In this document: in pieces, positions 1 through 9,513 of the stretch
How positions within the stretch are numbered: the stretch's first letter is position 1
Layout of the letters: every line of letters starts with the position of its first letter
Assembly: GCA_011525035.1 (NCBI GenBank)
Contig: WTIZ01000041.1
Span: forward strand, 54,849-111,997
DNA from: Cryomorphaceae bacterium
Lineage (GTDB): Bacteria > Bacteroidota > Bacteroidia > Flavobacteriales > Schleiferiaceae
DNA length: 57,149 nucleotides
Reading direction: 5' to 3'
The notes under the pieces: generated by a model
The model's input: only the letters and a program-made list of their open reading frames with translations
Database searches by the model: none
What the model was told of the DNA's origin: nothing
Position numbers and translations under genes: made by a program

Positions 1-37
1 TTTCCGTGGTAAGATTTACACAGACGGCGCTCCGTTT

Positions 38-940
38 TTAGGTATAAAAGAATGCCGCCGTTCTAAAGGTGTTGGCGTGTGCCTCGATGATTCGGCGAAT
101 CTCAGGGCTATAACCACCGCCCATGTTGACGGCTACGGGTACATCATTTGAGTGACAAAGCTCAAAGACAAGTTGATCACGCTGCTTGCATCCGTCCAAT
201 GTGAGGTCCATTCTTCCGAGCTTATCACCGCGTATCACATCTACGCCGCTTTGGAAAAAGACAAATTGCGGCTCGATGCGATCAAACAGATCTTTCAAGT
301 GATAGTCAAGTAAGCTGAGGTATGCTTTGTCGCTAATAAAATCAGGTAGAGGTAGGTCGAGATCGCTCTGTTCCTTGTGGTAAGGGTAATTCTTCGCACC
401 GTGCATGCTGAAGGTGAAAATCCTCGGATCATCAGCCGCAAGTGCTGCCGTTCCATTGCCTTGATGAACGTCTAGATCTACCACTAGTATTCGCTCATAC
501 CCGTGGTTGTCTATCAGATGGTGTGCGCCAATGATGATGTCGTTTAGGATGCAAAATCCTTCTCCGCGGTCGTAAAATGCATGATGGGTGCCTCCTGCAA
601 TATTCATGGAACAACCGTATTGCAAGGCAAATTCGGTATTGTCAATAGTACCCCGACAGATGGTACGTTCTCTGTCTATGAGCTGTTTGCTCAACGGGAA
701 GCCGATCTTGCGTTGTGCCTTAGGGTCTAAAGTACCCTCGTCCAGCTCTTTCCAATACTCAGGACAATGCGTTCGAGTGATTTGCTCGGGTGTTAGCATA
801 CTGGGCGCAAAAAAATCGTCTTCAGCAAGTGTTCCCTCGTGAATCAATTGTTCAGGCAGCAGCGAGTATTTAGCCATCGGGAAGCGATGGTTCTCAGGAA
901 GAGGATGGTGATAAATAGGGGCCCAAGCGACCTTTAGCAT
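38..940 (-). CDS. Histone deacetylase-family (AcuC-like) deacetylase
   Basis: A 300-residue zinc-dependent deacetylase of the arginase/deacetylase fold. The paired active-site histidines lie in GGTHHA (H119, H120). The metal ligands are D157 and H159 in DLDVHQGNG and D234 in SGVD, and the GGGY loop at 274-277 carries the catalytic tyrosine, so the enzyme looks intact. Family members deacetylate acetyl-lysine on proteins such as acetyl-CoA synthetase, or small acetylated amines; the substrate cannot be read from sequence. No signal peptide, so cytoplasmic. It follows pheT by 6 bases on the same strand and is probably cotranscribed with it. No terminator is visible between its stop and the window edge. 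Confidence 0.9.
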   Translation of the reverse strand: MLKVAWAPIYHHPLPENHRFPMAKYSLLPEQLIHEGTLAEDDFFAPSMLTPEQITRTHCPEYWKELDEGTLDPKAQRKIGFPLSKQLIDRERTICRGTIDNTEFALQYGCSMNIAGGTHHAFYDRGEGFCILNDIIIGAHHLIDNHGYERILVVDLDVHQGNGTAALAADDPRIFTFSMHGAKNYPYHKEQSDLDLPLPDFISDKAYLSLLDYHLKDLFDRIEPQFVFFQSGVDVIRGDKLGRMDLTLDGCKQRDQLVFELCHSNDVPVAVNMGGGYSPEIRRIIEAHANTFRTAAFFYT

Positions 941-946
941 GTTCGA

Positions 947-3358
947 TTAACGCAATTGGGCATTTAATCGTTCACCCAACTGATGTACAATTCTGCCGAC
1001 ACTCTTCTCAACAGCCTTGTCGTTTAGTGTCTTTCCTGGATCTTGGAAGGTCAAACCGATGGCATAGCTCTTTTTGCCTTCAGGTAATTTGTCCCCTTCG
1101 TACACATCGAACAAGAATACATTCTTCAAGAGTTTGCGCTCAGTCTGTGTAATGGTTTCTTCAAGTTCAGCATACGTAGTCGCTGTATCTACGAGAAGTG
1201 CAAGGTCACGACGAACGCTTGGGAACTTCGGCAATGCTGCGAAAGGTTGTGTGCCATTAGAAATCATAAGCTGTACCACTTGCTCCCAATGCAACGAGGC
1301 GTGCGCAACGGTACCTTTAACATCAAAGTGACCCAAGACTTTTGGGTGTACAGAGCCGAGGTGACCAATGGTGGTTTTCCCGACTTTAATGTTCAAGAAT
1401 TCGCCGTAAAGACTGTGGTCTTTGCGTGTCATCGTAGCGTTAAACCCAAATCTATTAAGCATTGCCTCGAGCAAGCCTTTCATGTAGAAGAAATCATTTT
1501 CTGAAGCATCGGCTTTCCAGTGATCGGTATTCGATGTGCCCGAACAGAACAAGTCAATTACCGATGTTTCGAAATAACCATTTCCACCTTTTCCGTAGGT
1601 TTTACCGCGTTCAAAGAAGCGTAGGTTTGATTGCTGTCTTTTTTGATTGAACCCTATAGCCGTCAATCCCCCAAATAGCATGTTGTTTCTCATCACATTG
1701 AGATCTTGACTCAACGGATTAAGCATTTCAATGAGATTACCAGATACTTCGGATTGCAGGGTTTCATAATCGGCCCCTTTCGAAAGACTATTATTCATGA
1801 TTTCGAAGAAACCATTACCAGTAAGTTGATCTAAGACCGATTTCTCGATTTTTTCAGGACGTGGATCGTGCTTTGCAACACTAATTCGCATTCCCGATGG
1901 AATCTCAACGTTGTTGAAACCATAGATACGAAGCAGCTCTTCAGCAATATCTACATCTCTAGTAACGTCTACGCGATAGGTCGGAACTTTGACTGTCCAT
2001 TGGTCCCCATTAAGTCCAATAATTTCAAAATCTAGCCACTTTAGAATGTCAGAAGCACTTTCAATGCTCATTTCCACACCAATCAACTTACATACCTTTT
2101 CGAAGCTAAAGGTGATTTCGAGTTTAGGGAAGTCTGTTGTGCCTTGGTGGTCGGCTACACTGGCGGTAGCACCGGTTAGTTCACATATTAGAGCGGCAGC
2201 ATAAGCATGTGCAGCAGCGGTAATGTTAGGATCAACACCTCGCTCGTAGCGATAGCTTGCGTCACTATTGATTCCATGACGTTTCGCAGTTTTTCGAACA
2301 CTTACCGCGTCGAAATAGGCGCCTTCTAAATAGACTGAAGTTGTGGCTTGACTTACACCGCTATCCGCGCCTCCAAGTACACCTGCAATACAAACAGGTT
2401 TGCGCTCGTCGGCAATGACTAAATCATGTGCACTTAGCTCACGCTCGACATCGTCTAGAGTGGTCATCTTTTCGCCCTCCTTGGCCTGGCGAACGATCAC
2501 TTTTTGACCGCTTAGTTTTTCCGCATCGAAAGCATGAAGCGGGTGTCCAAAGGTGTGTAACACATAATTGGTAATATCCACCACATTGTTTTTTGGCGTT
2601 AAGCCGATTGCGGTGAGACTGTTCTTTAACCAATCTGGACTTTCCTTCACCTCTACTCCTGTAAAGTAGGTGCCGTAGTAGGACGGACACATATCACTTT
2701 CGATAGTAAGTTCTACAGGGTTGTTGCCTTCGGTTTGATACGTGCCTTTGGGAACGATTAGCTCTGGACTTTCCTCGCCCTTGACGAGCAAGGCAGCACG
2801 AAGGTCGCGAGCAACACCAATGTGTCCCATCGCGTCAGTTCTATTTGGCGTTAGGCCAATTTCGAAAACAAAGTCACTTTCAATATTGAACACCTCTGCA
2901 CACGGAGTACCCGGTTTGAGCGATGGGTCAAGCACCATGATACCGTCGTGGTCGTTTCCTAGACCTAGCTCATCTTCTGCGCAGATCATTCCGAAGCTCA
3001 CTTCTCCGCGGATTTTACCCTTCTTTATTTTCAGTTCTTCACCACCAGGATACAAGCGTGTTCCCACTGTCGCTACCGGAACCTTTTGTCCCGCGGCAAC
3101 ATTTGGTGCTCCACAGACAATTTGTACGGGCTCCTCTTCTCCAATGTTCACTGTAGTCACGCGAAGTCTGTCCGCGTTTGGATGCTGCTCACAGGTCAAT
3201 ACTTCACCTACGACAACACCACGCAAGCCGCCCTTGATGCTCTCTACTTCGTGCACACCTTCGACTTCTAGTCCGGTATCCGTTAGTAATTCATCAACGC
3301 GCTTTGGATCTAAATCAACAGCTAGAAAACGCTTTAACCACTGGTAAGAAATGTTCAT
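947..3358 (-). CDS. pheT: Phenylalanyl-tRNA synthetase beta subunit
   Basis: An 803-residue beta chain of the alpha2-beta2 enzyme that charges tRNA-Phe. Domain order is as expected: an EMAP/OB-type tRNA-binding domain at about 43-155 (with HPNADRL), the B3/B4 editing domain at about 210-400, B5 at about 415-480, the catalytic-like core at about 490-690, and the C-terminal ferredoxin-fold anticodon-binding domain at about 710-803 (starting near FPSVRRDLALLVD). Full length for bacteria. The partner pheS is not in the window, so the two subunits are unlinked here. A -7 box lies about 24 bases upstream, and the deacetylase gene follows after 6 bases. Confidence 0.98.
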   Translation of the reverse strand: MNISYQWLKRFLAVDLDPKRVDELLTDTGLEVEGVHEVESIKGGLRGVVVGEVLTCEQHPNADRLRVTTVNIGEEEPVQIVCGAPNVAAGQKVPVATVGTRLYPGGEELKIKKGKIRGEVSFGMICAEDELGLGNDHDGIMVLDPSLKPGTPCAEVFNIESDFVFEIGLTPNRTDAMGHIGVARDLRAALLVKGEESPELIVPKGTYQTEGNNPVELTIESDMCPSYYGTYFTGVEVKESPDWLKNSLTAIGLTPKNNVVDITNYVLHTFGHPLHAFDAEKLSGQKVIVRQAKEGEKMTTLDDVERELSAHDLVIADERKPVCIAGVLGGADSGVSQATTSVYLEGAYFDAVSVRKTAKRHGINSDASYRYERGVDPNITAAAHAYAAALICELTGATASVADHQGTTDFPKLEITFSFEKVCKLIGVEMSIESASDILKWLDFEIIGLNGDQWTVKVPTYRVDVTRDVDIAEELLRIYGFNNVEIPSGMRISVAKHDPRPEKIEKSVLDQLTGNGFFEIMNNSLSKGADYETLQSEVSGNLIEMLNPLSQDLNVMRNNMLFGGLTAIGFNQKRQQSNLRFFERGKTYGKGGNGYFETSVIDLFCSGTSNTDHWKADASENDFFYMKGLLEAMLNRFGFNATMTRKDHSLYGEFLNIKVGKTTIGHLGSVHPKVLGHFDVKGTVAHASLHWEQVVQLMISNGTQPFAALPKFPSVRRDLALLVDTATTYAELEETITQTERKLLKNVFLFDVYEGDKLPEGKKSYAIGLTFQDPGKTLNDKAVEKSVGRIVHQLGERLNAQLR

Positions 3359-3381
3359 GGATCGAGTTGTTCAATAGGTCC

Positions 3382-3389
3382 CAAAGTTA
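3382..3389 (-). promoter_or_regulatory. Candidate promoter -7 box for pheT
   Basis: On the minus strand this reads TAACTTTG, a full match to the Bacteroidota -7 consensus TAnnTTTG, ending 24 bases before the pheT start. No clear -33 TTTG was found at the usual spacing. Confidence 0.5.
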
Positions 3390-3410
3390 CACTATTGAAA
3401 GAGAATAAAA

Positions 3411-3427
3411 AGCCCGAAAATCGGGGG
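3411..3427 (-). terminator. Intrinsic terminator behind the VTT-domain gene
   Basis: On the minus strand a 5-bp stem CCCGA/TCGGG with a short A/T loop is followed by CTTTTTATT. It sits between the stop of the VTT-domain gene and the pheT promoter, so it separates recG-VTT from pheT. Confidence 0.6.
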
Positions 3428-3428
3428 T

Positions 3429-4034
3429 TTAGAACAAATTATAGAGCAAGGCTCCATAAAGCGCAAATCGAAGGAAACGCACTAGGGTGAGCAAGGCAAA
3501 TTTTTTAAACGGATAGTTGTTCATTCCGCTGAGCTGGCTCACGATGGGATAGGGTAGAGGTGTCAATGCAGCGAGTACAATTAATAGCCCCCCAAATCTG
3601 TTGAGTTGTTCGAAAGTTTGGGTGTAGCGGTCCAACAACAGGTTGCGAACCAAGGCACGAGTACGCCAGAATTGGCCCATGAAATAACCGACGATACCGG
3701 CGGAATAGCTCAGTAGTGCCAACAGGGTGAGCATCCATCGTGGCTTTAGCGTTTCGTCCGCCCAAACGATCAGAAGTTCTGGTGTGATAAAACCAATGCT
3801 TACTTCAGACAAAAAGAAGAGCCCAATAAGTCCTCCTGGTGAAAAGAAACTGGTGGCCCATTCTGCAGCAGCGCTGAGGTCAATAACATATCGGTCAAAC
3901 AAGTATAGAAGCAGCAGTATCACGCCAATTGACGCGACAAGCTTAAGCACATTTGCTCGAATGAACGAATAACCGCCATTGCGTTGCATCAGCAGATGCT
4001 GTGCCTTCATAAATCGTTTTACTATGTCTACCAT
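3429..4034 (-). CDS. VTT/DedA-like (YqaA-type) integral membrane protein
   Basis: A 201-residue polytopic membrane protein with hydrophobic segments near 30-50, 65-90, 100-120, 145-165 and 180-200. The region around GYFMGQFWRTR and the proline-rich stretch ALTPLPYPIVSQLSG resemble the re-entrant region of VTT (DedA/SNARE-associated) proteins, some of which move lipid carriers such as undecaprenyl phosphate across the membrane. A specific role cannot be assigned. It starts 3 bases after the recG stop and is followed by a terminator, so it is the last gene of a recG operon. Confidence 0.75.
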   Translation of the reverse strand: MVDIVKRFMKAQHLLMQRNGGYSFIRANVLKLVASIGVILLLLYLFDRYVIDLSAAAEWATSFFSPGGLIGLFFLSEVSIGFITPELLIVWADETLKPRWMLTLLALLSYSAGIVGYFMGQFWRTRALVRNLLLDRYTQTFEQLNRFGGLLIVLAALTPLPYPIVSQLSGMNNYPFKKFALLTLVRFLRFALYGALLYNLF

Positions 4035-4037
4035 GAA

Positions 4038-6134
4038 TTACGAAATCCTGTTCCAACCCCATTGGTCTTTGTACAAAGCTTTCCAATGTTCTTTAATAGG
4101 AACGTGATTTTGGTCATTTAGTTGAGGATCATTGGACAATAATTGTTCCACGACACCTCTCGCCCAGCTCAGGATAGTACCGTCTTGAGTCAAAGAAGCC
4201 AACTTGAACTGAAGCTGACCACTTTGTCGGGTACCCATCATATCACCCGGTCCACGGAGGTTCATATCGACTTCAGCAATCTCAAAACCATCCTGAGTGC
4301 GCACCATGGTTTCCAGGCGGGTTTTAGCGTCATTACTTAGTTTGAATGAACTGACCAAAACACAGAAACTTTCTTCGCTTCCACGACCAACACGGCCGCG
4401 CAATTGATGCAACTGACTTAACCCGAAGCGCTCTGCATTTTCAATGACCATTACAGATGCGTTTGGGACATTTACGCCAACCTCAATGACGGTAGTAGCC
4501 ACGAGTATGTGCGCTTTACCTGAGGCAAATCGCTGCATTTCACCTTCTTTCTCTTCCGGTTTCATGCGTCCGTGAACTACGGCAATTTGGTATTGGGGTC
4601 GAGGGAAATCTCGCAGCAATTGCTCATAGCCCTCTTGAAGATTCTTCAAATCTAATTTTTCACTTTCTTCGATGAGCGGAAAAACGATGTACACCTGGCG
4701 TCCTTTGGCAATTTCACGCTGCATGAAGCCGTTGAGTTTCAACCGGTTCTTTTCATACAGGTGGTGCGTTGTAATCGGCTTTCTACCGGGAGGAAGTTCA
4801 TCAATCACACTTATGTCTAAATCCCCATAAAGGCTGAGGGCAAGAGTTCTTGGTATAGGAGTAGCTGTCATGACCAAAACATGCGGCGGATGTTCGTTTT
4901 TCTTCCACAGTTTGGCACGCTGCGCCACGCCGAAACGGTGTTGTTCATCAATGACTGCCAGTCCTAAATTGGCGAATTTCACTGTAGGTTCAATCAACGC
5001 ATGTGTGCCGATTAAAATATGCAGTTCGCCGCTTTGAAGGCGCTGATGTATCGAAGCGCGATCGGATTTGTTTGTAGAACCTGTCAATAGCTCAATAGTA
5101 ATCCCTGCGGGTTCACACAGCGCTTTAAGTCCTTGGTAGTGTTGCGTTGCGAGGATTTCCGTTGGCGCCATAAGGGCTGCCTGAAAGCCGTTGTCTATCG
5201 CAAGCAACATCGCTAATAATGCAACAATCGTTTTACCCGAGCCTACATCTCCCTGAACTAGCCTGTTCATTTGTGCTCCTGTGGCTACATCCGCGCGTAT
5301 TTCCTTCACCACTCGCTTTTGTGCGCCGGTAAGCTCAAAGGGTAAGTGGTTGTTGTAAAAGTTTAAAAAGGTTTGACCAACTTCTGCAAAAGGGTAGCCT
5401 TTAATGGCACTTTTATTTCGCAGTTTGTTTCTGAGCTGCGTGAGTTGAAGGAAGAAAAACTCTTCAAATTTGATTCGCTTTTTGGCCGCCTCCAAGTGCT
5501 CCCGAGAGCTAGGAAAGTGTATCCAGTACAGTGCTTGCTTTTTTGAAACGACACCATGCTCTTTGGCAAATTCAGTCGTGAATGGATCTGTAAGATGCTC
5601 TAACTCTTTACGCAGCAAAGCCTTCATCACTTTGGCTATTCCCTTGGAATTCAAGCCTTTCTTAGAAAGCTTATCGGTGGTTGAGTACACTGGTTCAAGA
5701 GTGGATTGGGTCTCACTACTGAGCGCTGGGGCTGAGATTTCTGGATGGGGGATGCTCTTTTTGCCATTGAATGCATTCACCTTTCCAAAAACCACCAGAG
5801 GGGTATTCAGTTTCAAGGAGCGGCGAATCCACTTTGCACCCTTGAACCAAACGAGCTCGATGAATCCGGTTCCGTCCGTAAAGGTCGCTACGAGTCTTTT
5901 TTGACGTGGCGGCCCCACTTCTTCAATCTTGGTGATCTGACCCTTGACCTGTACTTCTACAGGGGCAGCGGTCAGCTGAGCTACTGAATAAAACTGCGTT
6001 TTATCGACATATCTAAACGGGTAATGTTCAAGAAACTGTGCTGTCGTTCGAATGCCAAACTCCTCTGCCAACAAGGCTGCTCGATCTGGTCCTATGCCAT
6101 CTGCGTAGACTATGGGAGTTTGGGTAGTGCTCAT
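4038..6134 (-). CDS. recG: ATP-dependent DNA helicase RecG
   Basis: A 698-residue helicase that reverses stalled replication forks and migrates Holliday junctions. The N-terminal OB/wedge domain is at about 60-125, Walker A GDVGSGKT at 295-302, the DEQH box at 396-399 and motif III TATPIPRT at 423-430. The C-terminal helicase part carries the RecG-typical QLRGRVGRG. The reading frame stays open 25 codons further upstream to 6209, but that stretch overlaps the divergent sugar transferase gene and adds no conserved sequence, so the start at MSTTQTP (6134) is preferred. Only 35 bases separate it from the divergent gene. Confidence 0.96.
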   Translation of the reverse strand: MSTTQTPIVYADGIGPDRAALLAEEFGIRTTAQFLEHYPFRYVDKTQFYSVAQLTAAPVEVQVKGQITKIEEVGPPRQKRLVATFTDGTGFIELVWFKGAKWIRRSLKLNTPLVVFGKVNAFNGKKSIPHPEISAPALSSETQSTLEPVYSTTDKLSKKGLNSKGIAKVMKALLRKELEHLTDPFTTEFAKEHGVVSKKQALYWIHFPSSREHLEAAKKRIKFEEFFFLQLTQLRNKLRNKSAIKGYPFAEVGQTFLNFYNNHLPFELTGAQKRVVKEIRADVATGAQMNRLVQGDVGSGKTIVALLAMLLAIDNGFQAALMAPTEILATQHYQGLKALCEPAGITIELLTGSTNKSDRASIHQRLQSGELHILIGTHALIEPTVKFANLGLAVIDEQHRFGVAQRAKLWKKNEHPPHVLVMTATPIPRTLALSLYGDLDISVIDELPPGRKPITTHHLYEKNRLKLNGFMQREIAKGRQVYIVFPLIEESEKLDLKNLQEGYEQLLRDFPRPQYQIAVVHGRMKPEEKEGEMQRFASGKAHILVATTVIEVGVNVPNASVMVIENAERFGLSQLHQLRGRVGRGSEESFCVLVSSFKLSNDAKTRLETMVRTQDGFEIAEVDMNLRGPGDMMGTRQSGQLQFKLASLTQDGTILSWARGVVEQLLSNDPQLNDQNHVPIKEHWKALYKDQWGWNRIS

Positions 6135-6169
6135 CGTCGTAAAAGTAAGTATCTTTTGGCCGAAGAAAA

Positions 6170-7495
6170 ATGCAGAATCAGAGTTCTCAAATATTTCGAC
6201 TAGGCACACTGCTATTAGACGGTGCGTTACTCCTGACCCTCTTTGTGGTCATAGGATTGTGGCGGTTTGACGACTTACGCATTTCGAATCCGGAATACTA
6301 CAACTACTATCTACAGCTTCTCGTGCTCACCTTGGTGAGTTGGTACGGTGCAGGTCGTTGGGCGGGTATGTTCTCCTACACTAGTGGTTTGGAGCAGCGC
6401 AATGTGTTGGCCAATGTCGTTCGTGGTGCACTCGGACAGATGGCCATCCTCGCGATAATTGTGGTAGGATTGAAGGGCTATTACTACAGTCGTTTGTTTT
6501 TAGCGACCTATTTCAGTCTTTTCTACGCCAGTGCGATTATCTACCGTTTGATTTTTGTCCAATTCTTACGCAACCAAATGGCCAAGGGCAAATGGCAGCG
6601 AAATTTTATCATTTCCGGTACGCATACTACTACCGAGGCACTATTGAATTTAGTAGCTGTCCGACCAGAATTAGGTTGGCGCCATGCGGGAACGGTCGAT
6701 TCCAAGGATCTTGATGGTGAAAACGTTCGCAACGTTCAGGACATTATATGTGGCTATGCGCCAAGCTCAAAAGAGTATACAGCAGTACAGCGATACGCCA
6801 TGGAACACGGCATGAGATTCAGATTTTTACCCGAAATGGGCGCAAATTATGCCGGTGAACTCTTCTTAGAGTCCCTCGAAGGTATTCCGTTGTTCTCTGA
6901 GCGTAAAGAGCCCTTATCTAATTGGACGAACAAAGGCATAAAACGCGTTTTTGACATCCTTTTCTCGGTAGTATTCATTGCCACTGTTTTATCGTGGGCC
7001 CTGCCTCTGTTTGCCCTTGCCCTTATATTGACCGGAGCGGGTAATCCTTTCTTCATGCAATCTCGAGAAGGATTGGAAGGCAAAAGATTTACTGTACTCA
7101 AGCTGCGCACATTGAACGCTAACGGCACGAGCAATGCCTTGCAATCTTGGATGAGAAAGGTTGGGGTAGACGAGCTTCCACAGCTTATAAATGTTCTTTT
7201 AGGCCAAATGTCATTAGTTGGTCCTCGTCCGCACACTCCGGGTGATGGGGTGCTATACGCTAAAAAAATCGGTAGTTACAAAGTGCGCCATTGGGCCAAA
7301 CCTGGCCTCACAGGCCTTGCTCAAACTAGAGGTCTACGCGGGGGCGATAGTGCTGCAAACGAACAATTGCTCGAAGCGAGAATCCGAGCAGATATTTACT
7401 ACGTCGAGCATTGGTCACTACTGCTTGATTTACGCATACTTATTGAAACCATAGTGCGCACTCTGTTTGCGCCGTCAACCCTGCATCAGAATTAA
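6170..7495 (+). CDS. Polyprenyl-phosphate sugar-1-phosphate transferase (WcaJ/WbaP type)
   Basis: A 441-residue initiating glycosyltransferase for exopolysaccharide, capsule or O-antigen, predicted to move a sugar-1-phosphate from a nucleotide sugar to undecaprenyl phosphate. Four N-terminal membrane helices (about 11-30, 47-64, 88-105, 108-130) precede a cytoplasmic Rossmann-like domain, a fifth hydrophobic segment at about 263-289, and the Bac_transf catalytic domain. Signature pieces are KRVFD (259-263), VDELPQLINVLLGQMSLVGP (from 333), GPRP (351-354), KPGLTGLAQ and DIYYVEHWS (from 408). No other glycan genes adjoin it apart from the distant rmlD-like gene, so the sugar is unknown. pepT follows after 5 bases. 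Confidence 0.93.
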   Translation: MQNQSSQIFRLGTLLLDGALLLTLFVVIGLWRFDDLRISNPEYYNYYLQLLVLTLVSWYGAGRWAGMFSYTSGLEQRNVLANVVRGALGQMAILAIIVVGLKGYYYSRLFLATYFSLFYASAIIYRLIFVQFLRNQMAKGKWQRNFIISGTHTTTEALLNLVAVRPELGWRHAGTVDSKDLDGENVRNVQDIICGYAPSSKEYTAVQRYAMEHGMRFRFLPEMGANYAGELFLESLEGIPLFSERKEPLSNWTNKGIKRVFDILFSVVFIATVLSWALPLFALALILTGAGNPFFMQSREGLEGKRFTVLKLRTLNANGTSNALQSWMRKVGVDELPQLINVLLGQMSLVGPRPHTPGDGVLYAKKIGSYKVRHWAKPGLTGLAQTRGLRGGDSAANEQLLEARIRADIYYVEHWSLLLDLRILIETIVRTLFAPSTLHQN

Positions 7496-7500
7496 CTGCA

Positions 7501-8736
7501 ATGAAGTATCCTTCACTTTTAGACCGATTCAAACAATACGTTCAAATAGATACACAAAGCGACGCTAGTTCGCCAACTGTACCATCCACAGCTAAGCAGA
7601 AAAACTTGGGCGAATTGCTCGTGCAGCAGCTTTTAGAGATGGGTGTGGAAGATGCGCACATGGACGATAAAGGATATGTCTATGCCACGGTGCCTGCAAG
7701 TGCAGGTGCAGAGGATAAGCCAGCGGTTTGTTTTTGTGCCCATATGGATACCTCGCCGGAATACTCCGGCGCAGGGGTAATACCAACTCTTCATGAAGAT
7801 TATGACGGCGGCGAGATCCACCTGCCGAAGGGAGGGATCGTCCTTACTCCGAAGCAATTTGGCCCCTTGAAAGAAATGAAAGGGCATACCATCATCACTT
7901 CTGACGGCAGCACACTTCTGGGAGCCGATAATAAAGCGGGTGTAGCAGAGATTATGACGGCAGCGGAACTACTCATGAAGTCGGATCGACCGCATGCTGC
8001 GATGAAAATACTTTTTACCCCTGATGAAGAAATTGGACGTGGTGCAGACCATGTAGACCTTGAAAAACTTGGGGCCGATTTTGGATATACGATGGACGGT
8101 GCAACCAAGGGCTCGCTAGAAGACGAGACCTTCTCGGCGGACGGTGCAACTATTGTTTTCCGCGGCGCCAATACCCACCCTGGGTACGCACACAAAAAAA
8201 TGGGGAATGCACTCAAAGCTGCAGGCGTGTTCTTAGGCTCTTTGCCACGCTCTGAGTGGGCGCCAGAATCGACCAAAGGCGAAGCTGGTTTCGTTCATCC
8301 GTATGAGATATCGGGTGGGGTAGAAGAGGTACGCATTACCATGATCTTAAGGTCTTTCGATACAGAAGACTTAGAGCCCTACGCGGCACTGCTAAACACC
8401 TTGGCCAAGCAAGCGTCAAAGGCAGTTAAGCGGACCAGCTATGAAGTGATTATAAGCGAGCAGTATCGCAATATGAAAGAGGTTTTGGACAAGCATCCTC
8501 ACGTGGTCGAGTTTGCGGAAAAGGCAATTGTAGCAGCAGGTCTACCTTTACGCAAGAGCAAAATCCGCGGCGGCACTGACGGTTCGAAATTGAGTTTCAT
8601 GGGCCTTCCGTGTCCAAACATTTTTGCGGGTGAACACGCGTTCCACAGCCCGTACGAATTTGTTTCCCTTCAGGACATGGAAAGTGCTACAGATGTAATT
8701 GTCAATCTGCTCGAAATCGTTGCTGTAGAAAGCTAA
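7501..8736 (+). CDS. pepT: Peptidase T (tripeptide aminopeptidase)
   Basis: A 411-residue cytoplasmic M20-family dizinc aminopeptidase that removes N-terminal residues from tripeptides. Metal and catalytic residues are visible: H81 and D83 in AHMDT, D143 in GADNKAGVAE, E176/E177 in PDEEIGRGADH, D199 in TMDG, and the C-terminal histidine in GEHAFHSPYE. The dimerisation lid begins near residue 215 (NTHPGYAHKKMGNA). Length is normal for the family. It begins 5 bases after the sugar transferase stop and converges on the S1/P1 nuclease with a 5-base gap, leaving no room for a dedicated terminator. Confidence 0.96.
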   Translation: MKYPSLLDRFKQYVQIDTQSDASSPTVPSTAKQKNLGELLVQQLLEMGVEDAHMDDKGYVYATVPASAGAEDKPAVCFCAHMDTSPEYSGAGVIPTLHEDYDGGEIHLPKGGIVLTPKQFGPLKEMKGHTIITSDGSTLLGADNKAGVAEIMTAAELLMKSDRPHAAMKILFTPDEEIGRGADHVDLEKLGADFGYTMDGATKGSLEDETFSADGATIVFRGANTHPGYAHKKMGNALKAAGVFLGSLPRSEWAPESTKGEAGFVHPYEISGGVEEVRITMILRSFDTEDLEPYAALLNTLAKQASKAVKRTSYEVIISEQYRNMKEVLDKHPHVVEFAEKAIVAAGLPLRKSKIRGGTDGSKLSFMGLPCPNIFAGEHAFHSPYEFVSLQDMESATDVIVNLLEIVAVES

Positions 8737-8741
8737 TGAAA

Positions 8742-9512
8742 TTAACGAGCGGCGTACGCTTTGTTCAAAGCTGCTGCCAAGCGAACACCAGCTTGTGTCA
8801 AACGCTGGTTGAGCAATTCCGTGTTGTCATAGATGTAACGGTACCCCATTCGCTCAGGATCACCCATGGTATCGTAGCACTGATCTCGCGCCACTACGCT
8901 CTCGCGAATCCAATCTTCTAAGGAAGAGTTTTGCCACTGTGCCACCTGGTCTTGCTTCACTTTTGCCATAGCCCAGTCTGAGTACTCCGTGTAGCTCATC
9001 TTCCAATAATCGATCATTTCGCTGTCCCAAACCCGGTGTAGGTTGGATTTGCGGTAAAACCATTTGACTTGGACCATATTTCCACCCATATCTGTGCCGC
9101 GTCCACAATGCAATGGTTGGTGTACATCACCAATCAAGTGAGCGATGGCTCGGAGCGCAAATCCCTCATCGACGCTGTACTGCCCAGTTTCAATCTCCGT
9201 TAAGAACTTATCGATAGCCATCCAGATATCACCTTCCGCAGGATGCTTGTGCGTGTCCATTGAATCCAGGTGTAAAATGGTACAATAGTGATACGGCTTT
9301 AGGCTGTCGTACGAACGTTCACTTTTGATGAAGTCCATCCAATTGGCCACCATAGCGAGGTCTTCACCTTCTAAAACGTCTAGAATATGCGCTTTTACTT
9401 CAGGGTTTAAGTAGTCCATGGCAATATGACCAACTACTCTATGGCCAGTAAGACCCCAGCCAAAAGAATTGATACTTAGTAGAATAGCTAAAATTGATGC
9501 GAGCTTCTTCAT
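8742..9512 (-). CDS. Secreted S1/P1-type nuclease
   Basis: A 256-residue exported zinc nuclease that cuts single-stranded DNA and RNA to 5'-mononucleotides. The start at MKKLASILAI gives a signal peptide whose cleavage before W19 would create the N-terminal tryptophan this family uses as a metal ligand. All nine trinuclear-zinc ligands can be found: W19, H24, D60, H75, H125, D129, H135, H159 and D163, with spacing close to P1 nuclease. A longer frame to 9557 exists but overlaps the upstream gene and hides the signal peptide. The start lies one base after the stop of the T9SS plug-like gene, so the two are probably coupled. Likely role: phosphate or nucleotide scavenging outside the inner membrane. 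Confidence 0.93.
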   Translation of the reverse strand: MKKLASILAILLSINSFGWGLTGHRVVGHIAMDYLNPEVKAHILDVLEGEDLAMVANWMDFIKSERSYDSLKPYHYCTILHLDSMDTHKHPAEGDIWMAIDKFLTEIETGQYSVDEGFALRAIAHLIGDVHQPLHCGRGTDMGGNMVQVKWFYRKSNLHRVWDSEMIDYWKMSYTEYSDWAMAKVKQDQVAQWQNSSLEDWIRESVVARDQCYDTMGDPERMGYRYIYDNTELLNQRLTQAGVRLAAALNKAYAAR

Positions 9513-9513
9513 G

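Noticed and set aside
1-41. Short open frame at the left edge on the plus strand ending in TAG at 39-41, overlapping the deacetylase stop
   Set aside because: Only about 12 codons are visible and they match nothing I recognise; it may be the tail of a convergent gene, but this cannot be supported.
2742-3347. 201-residue plus-strand frame opposite pheT
   Set aside because: Composition is serine/proline/threonine rich as expected for the antisense of a coding frame, and pheT is certain on the other strand.
6135-6209. 25-codon upstream extension of recG
   Set aside because: It overlaps the divergent sugar transferase start and adds no family sequence.
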